In this document: positions 1-5,802 of the stretch, piece by piece
Numbering within the stretch: the stretch's first letter is position 1
Layout of the letters: the number at the start of each line of letters is the position of its first letter
Assembly: GCA_003488465.1 (NCBI GenBank)
Contig: DNLN01000103.1
Span: forward strand, 1-6,605
Reading direction: 5' to 3'
DNA length: 6,605 nt
Origin: Sutterella sp.
Lineage (GTDB): Bacteria > Pseudomonadota > Gammaproteobacteria > Burkholderiales > Burkholderiaceae_F
Translations under genes and position numbers: made by a program
The notes under the pieces: generated by a model
Database searches by the model: none
Seen by the model: the letters and a program-made list of their open reading frames with translations, nothing else
Told to the model about the DNA's origin: nothing

Positions 1-728
1 TGGGCGAGGCCGGAATCATTGCCGGGGACGTCTCCCGGGACGGCCTCTGCCGGATCGCAACGCCCCAGGCGTTTTGCTTTGCCGAACTCCTTGCCGCGCT
101 GCGCCGCTCGCCCGAAGCAACCGACGAATCAAGCGCAATGCGCATCGCCGGGCACACGGTCGCCGCGGTCGAGTGCTCCGGCACCAACATCAAGGTGACG
201 ACCCCCGGGGATCTAACCTTTGTCAACAGTCTTTTACGGGAGAAGAGCGCCATGGACATCCGCGTCGGCCTTGGCTACGACTCGCACCGGCTTGCCGCCG
301 GACGCAAATTCATTTTGGGCGGCGTTGAGATCGCAAGCGACCTGGGACTGGACGGCCACAGCGATGCGGACGCGCTCCTGCATGCCATCACGGACGCTCT
401 GCTTGGCGCCGCCGCGCGGGGCAACATCGGCATGCTTTTTCCCGACAGCGATCCCAAGTACAAGGGGGCGGACAGCGGCAAGCTCCTTCAAGCCGCCTGG
501 GCGCTCGTGCGGGAGGATGGCTGGCGCATCGGCAACATCGACTGCGTCGTCATCGCCCAGAAGCCCAAGTTAAATCCCCACGTCCCCGCGATGCGCGCTT
601 CGATCGCCTCGCTCCTTGGAATCGAGGCCGATCGCGTGAGTGTCAAGCCCAAGACGAACGAGGGGATGGGTTTTGAGGGCCGCATGGAGGGCGTGAGCGT
701 GCAGGCGAGCGTCCTGCTCTCCCGCTAG
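1..728 (+). CDS. ispDF: Bifunctional IspD/IspF enzyme of the MEP pathway (5' partial)
   Basis: The frame is open from the window edge to TAG at 726-728. Before position 252 it reads as the IspD C-terminus (MEP cytidylyltransferase): TPQAF at about 60-74, TDESSAM, and [10 protein letters not shown] at about 189-218. It continues without a stop into a full IspF domain (MECDP synthase, about 158 residues from M at 252; E. coli IspF is 159). IspF zinc ligands are visible as D and H in GYDSHR and H in the [10 protein letters not shown] stretch (D10, H12, H44 counted from position 252); FPDSDP, AQKPKL and [11 protein letters not shown] are also conserved. The usual GDIG motif is GNIG here. The two enzymes make CDP-ME and MEcPP, cytoplasmic steps towards isopentenyl diphosphate. 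The linker is very short. The ATG at 252 has a weak GGAG (239-242) before it, so separate IspF translation is possible. Most of IspD lies outside the window. Confidence 0.92.
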   Translation, partial: GEAGIIAGDVSRDGLCRIATPQAFCFAELLAALRRSPEATDESSAMRIAGHTVAAVECSGTNIKVTTPGDLTFVNSLLREKSAMDIRVGLGYDSHRLAAGRKFILGGVEIASDLGLDGHSDADALLHAITDALLGAAARGNIGMLFPDSDPKYKGADSGKLLQAAWALVREDGWRIGNIDCVVIAQKPKLNPHVPAMRASIASLLGIEADRVSVKPKTNEGMGFEGRMEGVSVQASVLLSR

Positions 729-780
729 AATTGCCGCACTTCCCCCACGGGGACACACTTCTTCCGAGACCGAGAAACAA

Positions 781-1206
781 ATGCCCGTAGAAAACAAGCG
801 CGCCATCCGCGAGCGCATGAAGGCGCTCAAAAACAAGAGCACCGCCGAACTCAAGGAAATCTATGCCGCCGAACTCACTGCCGCCGACAAGGGCGCGATC
901 GAGCGGCTGCTGCGCCAGAGGGGCGCGCTGATTCCCGAAAAGAGCGGCAAGGTGATCGCCGCTCCCGGCGAGCAGCGCATCATCACCCTGGGAGAGCTCT
1001 CCCAGGTCGAAACAAAGAAGGACAAGCGCACGCTCGGCCTCGGCTGGCTTGAAGGCTGCTGCGTTGCGCTCGGCATCCTCATTACCGTCGCGCTCTGGAC
1101 GCGCAACTCCTGGATCGCTCTCTTATACGGTCTCGGGTGCGCCATCATCGTCTACGCCGTGCTGCACTACTGCAAGCGCGCGTGGATCGACATGGGCCGC
1201 GAGTAG
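781..1206 (+). CDS. Small two-helix membrane protein of unknown function
   Basis: A 141-residue protein that I do not recognise. Residues 1-50 are rich in Lys, Arg, Glu and Ala and look like amphipathic helices. Residues 51-88 form a polar linker ending in a basic stretch (KKDKR). Two hydrophobic segments follow at about 89-106 and 110-130, joined by a short WTRNSW turn. Basic residues flank both outer ends, so a hairpin with both termini in the cytoplasm is predicted. No signal peptide or catalytic motif is visible. The start at 781 is 52 nt after ispDF, with only a weak GAG (772-774) as ribosome binding site. The stop lies 12 nt before the LysR gene, so the three genes may share a transcript. 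The body reads as real coding sequence, with coherent hydrophobic segments and GC-rich codon use like its neighbours. A regulatory or scaffold role in the inner membrane is possible, but nothing here proves it. Confidence 0.8.
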   Translation: MPVENKRAIRERMKALKNKSTAELKEIYAAELTAADKGAIERLLRQRGALIPEKSGKVIAAPGEQRIITLGELSQVETKKDKRTLGLGWLEGCCVALGILITVALWTRNSWIALLYGLGCAIIVYAVLHYCKRAWIDMGRE

Positions 1207-1218
1207 CCGCCCTGCGCC

Positions 1219-2136
1219 ATGGCCGCACGCAACCTGCCGCCCGTCAAGGGCCTTGTCGCCCTCGATGCGTTTGCGCGCTGCGGCACCATCCGCGCCGCCG
1301 CGCTTGAGCTCGGCGTGCTGCCCTCGACCGTCTCGCGGCAGCTCTGCGAACTTGAGCAAGCGCTTGGCGTGCGGATCACCATTCAGGACGGCAGGGCGCT
1401 CAGGCTCACCGGGCAGGGCAGAGCCTTTGCCGAGCAGATCGCTGAGAGCCTTCTGCTTGCCGAAGGCGCCTATCAGAGTTTCAGGGAGAGTCTTCTCAAT
1501 CCCGGACCGACCAAGACAACCATCACCGTGCTCGTCTCGGGCGCGCTTGCCATCCACTGGTTTCCTCAGCCGCTTGCAAGGTGGCGCTCGCTGCACCCGA
1601 ACATCCAGGTGCGGCTTCGCACGGGCGTGCGGCTCCCAGCCTGGGAGGATCTGGACTTTGACATCGCGCTGCGCCTCACTCCCTCCAACAAAAAGGGCAT
1701 CGTCAACGAATTCATCGCGCACGACGAGGCGACCCTCACCATCAGTCGGGCATCGTTTCTCAAGCGCAGGAGGCCCGCACGCGTCTGGGAGCTCTTTGAA
1801 ACCCACCCGCTGCTTGTCTGCCAGAACAATGACGAGGGCACCGGAAAGTGGCTTGCCGAGAACGGCCTGCGTGAGCTTGAGCAGCAGCGTCATCGGCGCG
1901 TGCCGATCATCATCGATGCGATGAATTCGCTGCTCAACGGCACGGGCTCGATGGTCTGCTCGCGTCTTCTTTTCGAGGATCTCATCGGCGACGGCACGCT
2001 CGTCGAGCCATGGCCCGAACGTCGCACGCGGATGCAGGGCTGGTGGCTGTGCGGCAAGGAAGACTCCCTGAAGTTTTCCTGCGTCGAGCAGTTCAGTGCG
2101 TTCCTTGCCCGGGAAATCTCCCGCACGCTCGGCTGA
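1219..2136 (+). CDS. LysR-family transcriptional regulator (GcvA-like)
   Basis: A 305-residue protein of normal LysR length. The N-terminal winged helix-turn-helix lies at residues 6-70. It opens with LPPVKGLVALDAFARCG, the GcvA/AmpR-subgroup style. The recognition region is about 23-42 (AAALELGVLPSTVSRQL), followed by LEQALGVRI and LTGQGRAFAEQ. The family's usual LFxR wing motif is replaced by ITIQ. Residues from about 98 onwards form the periplasmic-binding-like effector domain (HWFPQPLARW, LDFDIALRL, LFETHPLLV), ending with WWLCGKED and a final helix FSAFLAREI. It starts 12 nt after the previous stop with no evident Shine-Dalgarno, so translational coupling is likely. It lies upstream of the TRAP operon in the same direction, not divergent, so control of that operon cannot be assumed. 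Its effector is unknown. Confidence 0.92.
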   Translation: MAARNLPPVKGLVALDAFARCGTIRAAALELGVLPSTVSRQLCELEQALGVRITIQDGRALRLTGQGRAFAEQIAESLLLAEGAYQSFRESLLNPGPTKTTITVLVSGALAIHWFPQPLARWRSLHPNIQVRLRTGVRLPAWEDLDFDIALRLTPSNKKGIVNEFIAHDEATLTISRASFLKRRRPARVWELFETHPLLVCQNNDEGTGKWLAENGLRELEQQRHRRVPIIIDAMNSLLNGTGSMVCSRLLFEDLIGDGTLVEPWPERRTRMQGWWLCGKEDSLKFSCVEQFSAFLAREISRTLG

Positions 2137-2155
2137 TGCCCGTCCGCACCGGGCA
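2137..2155 (+). terminator. Weak terminator-like hairpin after the LysR gene
   Basis: TGCCCG (2137-2142) and CGGGCA (2150-2155) form a 6-bp stem with a 7-nt loop, starting directly after the LysR stop codon. The T-rich stretch (TTTTCTTCTTT) begins about 12 nt later rather than at the stem base. This is therefore a poor intrinsic terminator, and some readthrough or a Rho-dependent end is possible. Confidence 0.3.
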
Positions 2156-2198
2156 AGTGCATCTGCTTTTCTTCTTTGCCTCGTTTTGGTGCGCGCGC

Positions 2199-2215
2199 AG
2201 CACCAATTCGGTGCG
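2199..2215 (+). promoter_or_regulatory. NtrC-like enhancer site upstream of the TRAP operon
   Basis: AGCACCAATTCGGTGCG contains the dyad GCACC-N5-GGTGC, which matches the core of the enterobacterial NtrC site (TGCACC-N5-GGTGCA); only the outermost T and A differ. Its centre (2207) is about 150 bp upstream of the start expected from the sigma-54 promoter, a normal enhancer distance. The arm GCACCAA (2200-2206) also pairs with TTGGTGC at 2186-2192 across 7 nt, so three alternating half-sites lie in 29 bp. That NtrC itself binds is inference; another activator could use the dyad. Confidence 0.55.
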
Positions 2216-2233
2216 CCTTTCAAATTGTCTTAG

Positions 2234-2251
2234 TGCACTATTTTCCGTGCA
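2234..2251 (+). promoter_or_regulatory. Second imperfect NtrC-like dyad
   Basis: TGCACTATTTTCCGTGCA has TGCAC and GTGCA arms, but 8 nt lie between GCAC and GTGC instead of the 7 in the NtrC consensus. Its centre is about 36 bp downstream of the better dyad and about 116 bp before the predicted start. Tandem sites at such distances are typical of NtrC-controlled sigma-54 promoters such as glnAp2. The altered spacing makes this a weak candidate. Confidence 0.35.
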
Positions 2252-2332
2252 TGACTGGATCAGTGCATCATATTCTTAATTGTTGCTGTTTTTGGACTGA
2301 TTTTATTTAGGCTTTACACCTTAGAGAAAAAC

Positions 2333-2348
2333 TGGCACGATTTATGCA
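2333..2348 (+). promoter_or_regulatory. Sigma-54 (RpoN) -24/-12 promoter of the TRAP operon
   Basis: TGGCACG (2333-2339), four bases, then ATGCA (2344-2348). This matches the RpoN consensus TGGCACG-N4-TTGCA at all fixed positions except the first T of TTGC. The essential GG (2334-2335) and GC (2346-2347) are exactly 10 bp apart. Transcription should start near 2358-2360, giving a leader of about 80 nt before the binding-protein gene. Promoters of this type need an AAA+ enhancer-binding protein, which fits the dyads found upstream. No EBP or rpoN gene is in the window. Confidence 0.75.
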
Positions 2349-2362
2349 TGTAAGAATGTGAA

Positions 2363-2383
2363 GGCGGGCATGAGTGCCCGGCC
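2363..2383 (+). promoter_or_regulatory. Hairpin at the predicted 5' end of the TRAP mRNA
   Basis: CGGGCA (2365-2370) and TGCCCG (2375-2380) form a 6-bp stem with a TGAG loop; GG (2363-2364) and CC (2382-2383) can extend it past a bulge. No T-run follows, so it is not a terminator. It begins only a few bases after the expected sigma-54 start, a position where a hairpin can protect an mRNA from 5'-end-dependent decay. That role is inferred. Confidence 0.45.
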
Positions 2384-2427
2384 TCGTAGCAGATTTCCTA
2401 ACGCAGCATTTCAAATTTACAGAGAAT

Positions 2428-2432
2428 GGAGG
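2428..2432 (+). promoter_or_regulatory. Ribosome binding site that fixes the TAXI protein start
   Basis: A GGAGG lies 8 nt before ATG 2441. It decides against the in-frame ATG at 2426, which overlaps this site and would add five residues (MEDFP) in front of a normal signal peptide. Confidence 0.88.
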
Positions 2433-2440
2433 ACTTCCCC

Positions 2441-3409
2441 ATGTTCAAGAAACTTGCTCCCGTCGCCTTTGCCGCGACCATGCTCCTCGGCTCCACGGCC
2501 ATGGCTGCCGGCGATACGTTCGTGACGATCGGCACCGGCGGCATCACGGGCGTGTACTACCCGACGGGCGGGGCCATCGCCAAGATCATCAACGCCAAGA
2601 AGAAGGTCTATCACGTGCGCGCCTCCGTTGAATCCACGGGCGGTTCCAAGTTCAACATCAACGCCATCGACGCCAAGGATCTGGACTTCGGCATCGCTCA
2701 GGCCGACACGCAGTACCTCGCCTACAACGGCAAGGGCCCCTGGGAGGGCAAGGCCGTGAAGAAACTGCGCGCCGTGTTCGCCCTGGCTCCTGAAGCCGTG
2801 ACGTTCATCGCCGCCGCCGACACAGGCATCAAGAGCCTCGCGGACGTCAAGGGCAAGACCATCAACCTCGGCGATCCGGGCTCGGGCAACCGCGTGAACG
2901 CTCTTGACGTGTTCACCACCACCAAGCTCGTTCCCGGCAAGGACTTCCGCGATGAGAAGTTGAAGCCCGCCGACGCTCCGCGCGTTCTGCAGGACGGCCG
3001 CATCGACGGCTTCTTCTACACCGTCGGCCATCCGAACGGCAACATCAAGGAGGCCACGAGCGGCAAGCGCAAGGTGCGCATCATCCCGATCACCGGTCTT
3101 GACAAGCTGCTCAAGAACGCTCCGTACTACTCCGTGACCTCCATCCCCATGGATCAGTACCCCGGCGCCGTGAACGCAGGCGAGAAGGTTGAGACCCTCG
3201 GCATGCTCGCCACGCTCGTGACGAGCGCCGACACGCCCGATGACGTCGTGTACGCCATCACCAAGGAAGTGTTCGAGAACCTCGACTCCTTCAAGAAGCT
3301 TCATCCGGCTCTGAACGGCCTCACCGCCAAGGGCATGCTTGAAGGCCTCACGGCTCCGATCCACAACGGCGCCATGAGGTACTACAAGGAGGCCGGCCTC
3401 ATCAAGTAA
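2441..3409 (+). CDS. TAXI-family TRAP transporter substrate-binding protein
   Basis: A 322-residue periplasmic solute-binding protein. Residues 1-22 are a Sec signal peptide: basic MFKK, a hydrophobic core and an AMA cleavage site before A23. The mature protein has the TAXI hallmarks: GTGGITGVYYPTGGAI (31-46), STGGS followed by N72 and N74 (65-76), DLDFGIAQADTQ (80-91) and NLGDPGSGNR (142-151). It binds the solute in the periplasm and passes it to the fused permease encoded 160 nt downstream. Known TAXI ligands include glutamate and other carboxylates; the ligand here cannot be read from sequence. The start at ATG 2441 follows a GGAGG and gives a standard signal peptide. Expression is probably driven by the sigma-54 promoter upstream. 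Very regular codon choice (AAG, GGC, ATC) suggests high expression. A hairpin and terminator after the stop favour extra binding protein over permease. Confidence 0.95.
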   Translation: MFKKLAPVAFAATMLLGSTAMAAGDTFVTIGTGGITGVYYPTGGAIAKIINAKKKVYHVRASVESTGGSKFNINAIDAKDLDFGIAQADTQYLAYNGKGPWEGKAVKKLRAVFALAPEAVTFIAAADTGIKSLADVKGKTINLGDPGSGNRVNALDVFTTTKLVPGKDFRDEKLKPADAPRVLQDGRIDGFFYTVGHPNGNIKEATSGKRKVRIIPITGLDKLLKNAPYYSVTSIPMDQYPGAVNAGEKVETLGMLATLVTSADTPDDVVYAITKEVFENLDSFKKLHPALNGLTAKGMLEGLTAPIHNGAMRYYKEAGLIK

Positions 3410-3435
3410 TCGAGCGGCCGGGTTCTTAAGCGCAA

Positions 3436-3467
3436 GGAAGCTTTCCCGGAGCACCAGGAAAGCTTCC
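3436..3467 (+). repeat. Perfect 11-bp inverted repeat between the TRAP genes
   Basis: GGAAGCTTTCC (3436-3446) and GGAAAGCTTCC (3457-3467) are exact reverse complements with a 10-nt loop, starting 26 nt after the binding-protein stop. No T-run follows, so it is not itself a terminator. Such intercistronic hairpins often block 3' exonucleases and stabilise the upstream message, as in malE-malF; that role is inferred here. Confidence 0.7.
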
Positions 3468-3481
3468 CGCATTTCAAAACG

Positions 3482-3503
3482 GCCGGATTCGTCCGGCTTT
3501 TTT
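3482..3503 (+). terminator. Intrinsic terminator or attenuator between the TRAP genes
   Basis: GCCGGA (3482-3487), a TTCG loop, TCCGGC (3492-3497) and six T (3498-3503) make a textbook Rho-independent terminator. An upstream AAAA (3476-3479) could pair with the T-run, so it could also act on the opposite strand. It lies 66 nt before the permease start, and I see no convincing promoter between them. The permease is therefore probably made by partial readthrough, giving excess binding protein. Confidence 0.82.
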
Positions 3504-3569
3504 GGAACGCGCCCCAAAACAAAAACCCATCCCTGAACTTGAAACCCGCGCGCCACACCGGAGAAAACC

Positions 3570-5702
3570 ATGGCAGAAAAAGAAGATCCAGTCATTGTCG
3601 TGCTGCCTGAGACGGAGGCAAGCAAGAAGTCCTCCGACGTCATCGGCGAGTACAAGCAGAAAGTCACCCACGGCGACCACGGTCTGAAGGGCGACAAGAC
3701 CAACATCACCAAGCGCATCACGTTCGCGGTTGCGCTCGCCTGGTCGCTCTTTCAGCTCTCCACGGCAAGCTGGCTGCTGCTTGACTCGCTCTTTATCAAG
3801 TGCTTCCACCTTGCGTTTGCGATGACGCTCGTGTACCTCAACCTGCCGACGCTCAAGTCAAACACCAAGTCCCGCTGGGACTTGCGCATTCTGCTTGCCA
3901 TGCAGCGCGTGACGACGCTCGACTGGGCGCTCGGCGCCGTGGCGGCCCTTGCGGCCCTGTACGTCTTTCTTGACTATGCAGGCATCTCGGAGCGTCCCGG
4001 GCAGCCCATCGGGCGCGACCTCATCTTCGGCGTCCTTCTGATCGCACTCATGCTTGAAGCCACCCGCCGCGTGCTTGGCCCGGCTCTGCCCATCATCTGC
4101 GGCGGCTTCATGGCCTATGTGTTCCTCGGCCCGTACCTGCCGGATCTCATCGCCTTCAAGGGTGCGACGCTCTCGCGCTTCATCTCGCAGATCACGATGG
4201 ACACGCAGGGCATCTACGGCGTGCCGCTGCATGTGTCGGCAACGGTTGTGTTCCTGTTCGTGCTGTTCGGCACGATGCTTGACAGGGCAGGGGGCGGGGC
4301 GTTCTTCACCCGAATCGCCATTTCCGGCCTCGGCCAGTACCGGGGCGGCGCCGCCAAGGCGGCCGTCGTGAGCTCGGCCTTCTCCGGCATGGTCTCCGGC
4401 TCCTCGATCGCCAACGTCGTGACGACCGGCACCTTCACCATTCCGCTCATGAAGCGCCTGGGCTATCCGGCGCAGAAGGCGGCCGCAATCGAGGTTGCCT
4501 CCTCCGTGAACGGACAGCTTGCGCCGCCCGTAATGGGCGCGGCCGCGTTCATCATCGCCGAGTATGTGAACGTTCCCTACGTGGAAGTGGCCAAGGCCGC
4601 CGCCATTCCGGCTTTCGCCTCGTACATGGCGCTTTTCTGGATCACGCACATTGAGGCCTGCAACCTGGGCCTGAAGGGGCTTCCCAAGAGCGAACTGCCG
4701 CGCTTTTGGATCGAACTCAGAAACGGCCTGCACTTCCTGCTGCCGCTTGCCGCGCTCATTTATGAACTCGTCTGGATGCAGCACTCCGCAGAACTCTCCG
4801 TCTTCAACGCGATCGTCGTGCTCTCTGCGATCATCGTGCTGCAGCCGGTGTGCATCGCGCGCGTTCGCCGCGAGCCGCTCCTGCCGGCCCTCAAGTCCGG
4901 CGTCAAGGCGCTTTTCGAATCCATGGCGGCCGGCGCGAACAACATGTCGGGCGTCGCACTTGCCACCGCCTCGGCCGGCATCATCGTGGGCTGCGTCTCG
5001 CTCGGCCTCGGCCAGCAGATCACGAGCTTCGTGGAAGTGCTCTCCATGGGCAACATCTTCCTGCTGATCGCAATCACGGCGCTCGCCAGTCTGCTCCTTG
5101 GCATGGGCCTGCCCACGACCGCGAACTACATCATCATGGCCTCCCTGACCGCTCCCGTCATCGTCGAGCTCGCCACGGGCCTTGAAGTGCACGGCACCGA
5201 AATCGCCATTCCGCTCATCGCCGCGCACCTGTTCTGCCTGTACTTCGGCGTGCTTGCGGACGCAACGCCCCCGGTGGGCCTGGCGGCGTACGCAGGCGCG
5301 GCCATCGCCAAGGCCGACCCGATTGCTGTGGGCGTGCAGGGCTTCATCTATGACATCCGCACGATGCTGCTGCCGGTGGCGTTCCTCTTTAACGCCGACC
5401 TGCTGCTCCTTGGCATCGACAGCTGGACCGAAGGCATCCTCATCTTCCTCATGACCAGTCTCGGAATGATGACCTCGGCAAGCGCCATGCAGGGCTTCCT
5501 CGTGTGCAGGACGAACATCCTCGACCGGATCCTGCTGCTTGCAGCAACTGTGCCGCTCGTCTTCCCGTACCTCGTCACCGGCTTTTTCCTGCCCTACGAG
5601 ATGCGCTGGTGGGGCTATCCGGTCGGTGTCGCGATCACAGCGCTCGTCTGGGTGATGCAGCTCATCCGCATGAAGGCGAACCCGGCGCTGCGCACGGCAT
5701 AG
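3570..5702 (+). CDS. TRAP transporter fused permease, DctQM type (TAXI system)
   Basis: A 710-residue inner-membrane protein in which the small (DctQ) and large (DctM) TRAP subunits are fused, as is usual for TAXI systems. Residues 1-49 are a charged cytoplasmic tail. Hydrophobic segments from about 50 to 215 form the DctQ-like part. The rest is the DctM-like transport domain, with GMVSGSSIANVVTTGTF (273-289), SSVNGQLAPPVMGAAAF, GMGLPTTANYI (511-521) and DATPPVGLAAY (564-574), the re-entrant and ion-binding type motifs of the family. It imports the solute delivered by the TAXI protein using an ion gradient. Length is normal and no motif is missing. The start at ATG 3570 has GGAG (3560-3563) 6 nt upstream. 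The unusually long hydrophilic N-terminus (KEDPV to GDKTNITKR) is somewhat odd but in frame and well translated. Its transcription probably depends on readthrough of the terminator before it. Confidence 0.96.
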   Translation: MAEKEDPVIVVLPETEASKKSSDVIGEYKQKVTHGDHGLKGDKTNITKRITFAVALAWSLFQLSTASWLLLDSLFIKCFHLAFAMTLVYLNLPTLKSNTKSRWDLRILLAMQRVTTLDWALGAVAALAALYVFLDYAGISERPGQPIGRDLIFGVLLIALMLEATRRVLGPALPIICGGFMAYVFLGPYLPDLIAFKGATLSRFISQITMDTQGIYGVPLHVSATVVFLFVLFGTMLDRAGGGAFFTRIAISGLGQYRGGAAKAAVVSSAFSGMVSGSSIANVVTTGTFTIPLMKRLGYPAQKAAAIEVASSVNGQLAPPVMGAAAFIIAEYVNVPYVEVAKAAAIPAFASYMALFWITHIEACNLGLKGLPKSELPRFWIELRNGLHFLLPLAALIYELVWMQHSAELSVFNAIVVLSAIIVLQPVCIARVRREPLLPALKSGVKALFESMAAGANNMSGVALATASAGIIVGCVSLGLGQQITSFVEVLSMGNIFLLIAITALASLLLGMGLPTTANYIIMASLTAPVIVELATGLEVHGTEIAIPLIAAHLFCLYFGVLADATPPVGLAAYAGAAIAKADPIAVGVQGFIYDIRTMLLPVAFLFNADLLLLGIDSWTEGILIFLMTSLGMMTSASAMQGFLVCRTNILDRILLLAATVPLVFPYLVTGFFLPYEMRWWGYPVGVAITALVWVMQLIRMKANPALRTA

Positions 5703-5717
5703 TGCGGTTTTTCTACC

Positions 5718-5739
5718 CCGGGGCTCTCCGGTGCCCCGG
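5718..5739 (+). repeat. Hairpin after the permease gene
   Basis: CCGGGGC (5718-5724) and GCCCCGG (5733-5739) form a perfect 7-bp stem with an 8-nt loop. No T-run follows. It lies 8 nt upstream of the main terminator and may help protect the 3' end of the transcript. Confidence 0.5.
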
Positions 5740-5746
5740 CCTTCAG

Positions 5747-5781
5747 GGCGTCCTGTCACTTCGGTGCGGACGCCTTTTTTT
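5747..5781 (+). terminator. Strong intrinsic terminator of the TRAP operon
   Basis: GGCGTCC (5747-5753) pairs with GGACGCC (5768-5774), followed by seven T (5775-5781). Inside the loop, CAC-TTCG-GTG (5757-5766) forms a second stem capped by a TTCG tetraloop, making the hairpin very stable. It lies 44 nt after the permease stop and ends the operon. Confidence 0.9.
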
Positions 5782-5802
5782 CGTCCCGGTTCGCGCCGGC
5801 CC

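Noticed and set aside
1049..1924. Forward open frame of 291 codons overlapping the LysR gene
   Set aside because: Its Ser, Arg and Pro-rich product is typical of a shifted frame in GC-rich DNA, and the LysR frame is clearly the coding one.
1123..2223. Reverse-strand open frame (366 codons) opposite the LysR gene
   Set aside because: It covers the LysR gene and part of its 3' intergenic region and has low-complexity, Arg- and Ala-rich composition with no recognisable motif.
2266..2278. Possible IHF site between the enhancer dyads and the sigma-54 promoter
   Set aside because: The position would be suitable for DNA bending, but the sequence differs from the WATCARNNNNTTR consensus at two fixed positions, so it is not supported enough to annotate.
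2313..2341. Possible sigma-70 promoter with TTTACA as -35
   Set aside because: At 17-bp spacing the -10 would be CACGAT, only half matching TATAAT, and it overlaps the much better sigma-54 element.
2417..3721. Reverse-strand open frame (434 codons) opposite the TAXI gene
   Set aside because: It spans the terminator and intergenic hairpins, has no ribosome binding site and lies antisense to a clear family member, so it is a codon-bias shadow.
3858..5759. Long reverse-strand open frame (633 codons) opposite the permease
   Set aside because: Its product is rich in His, Arg, Asp, Glu and Gly with no domain or plausible start site. It mirrors the strong codon bias of the permease on the other strand.
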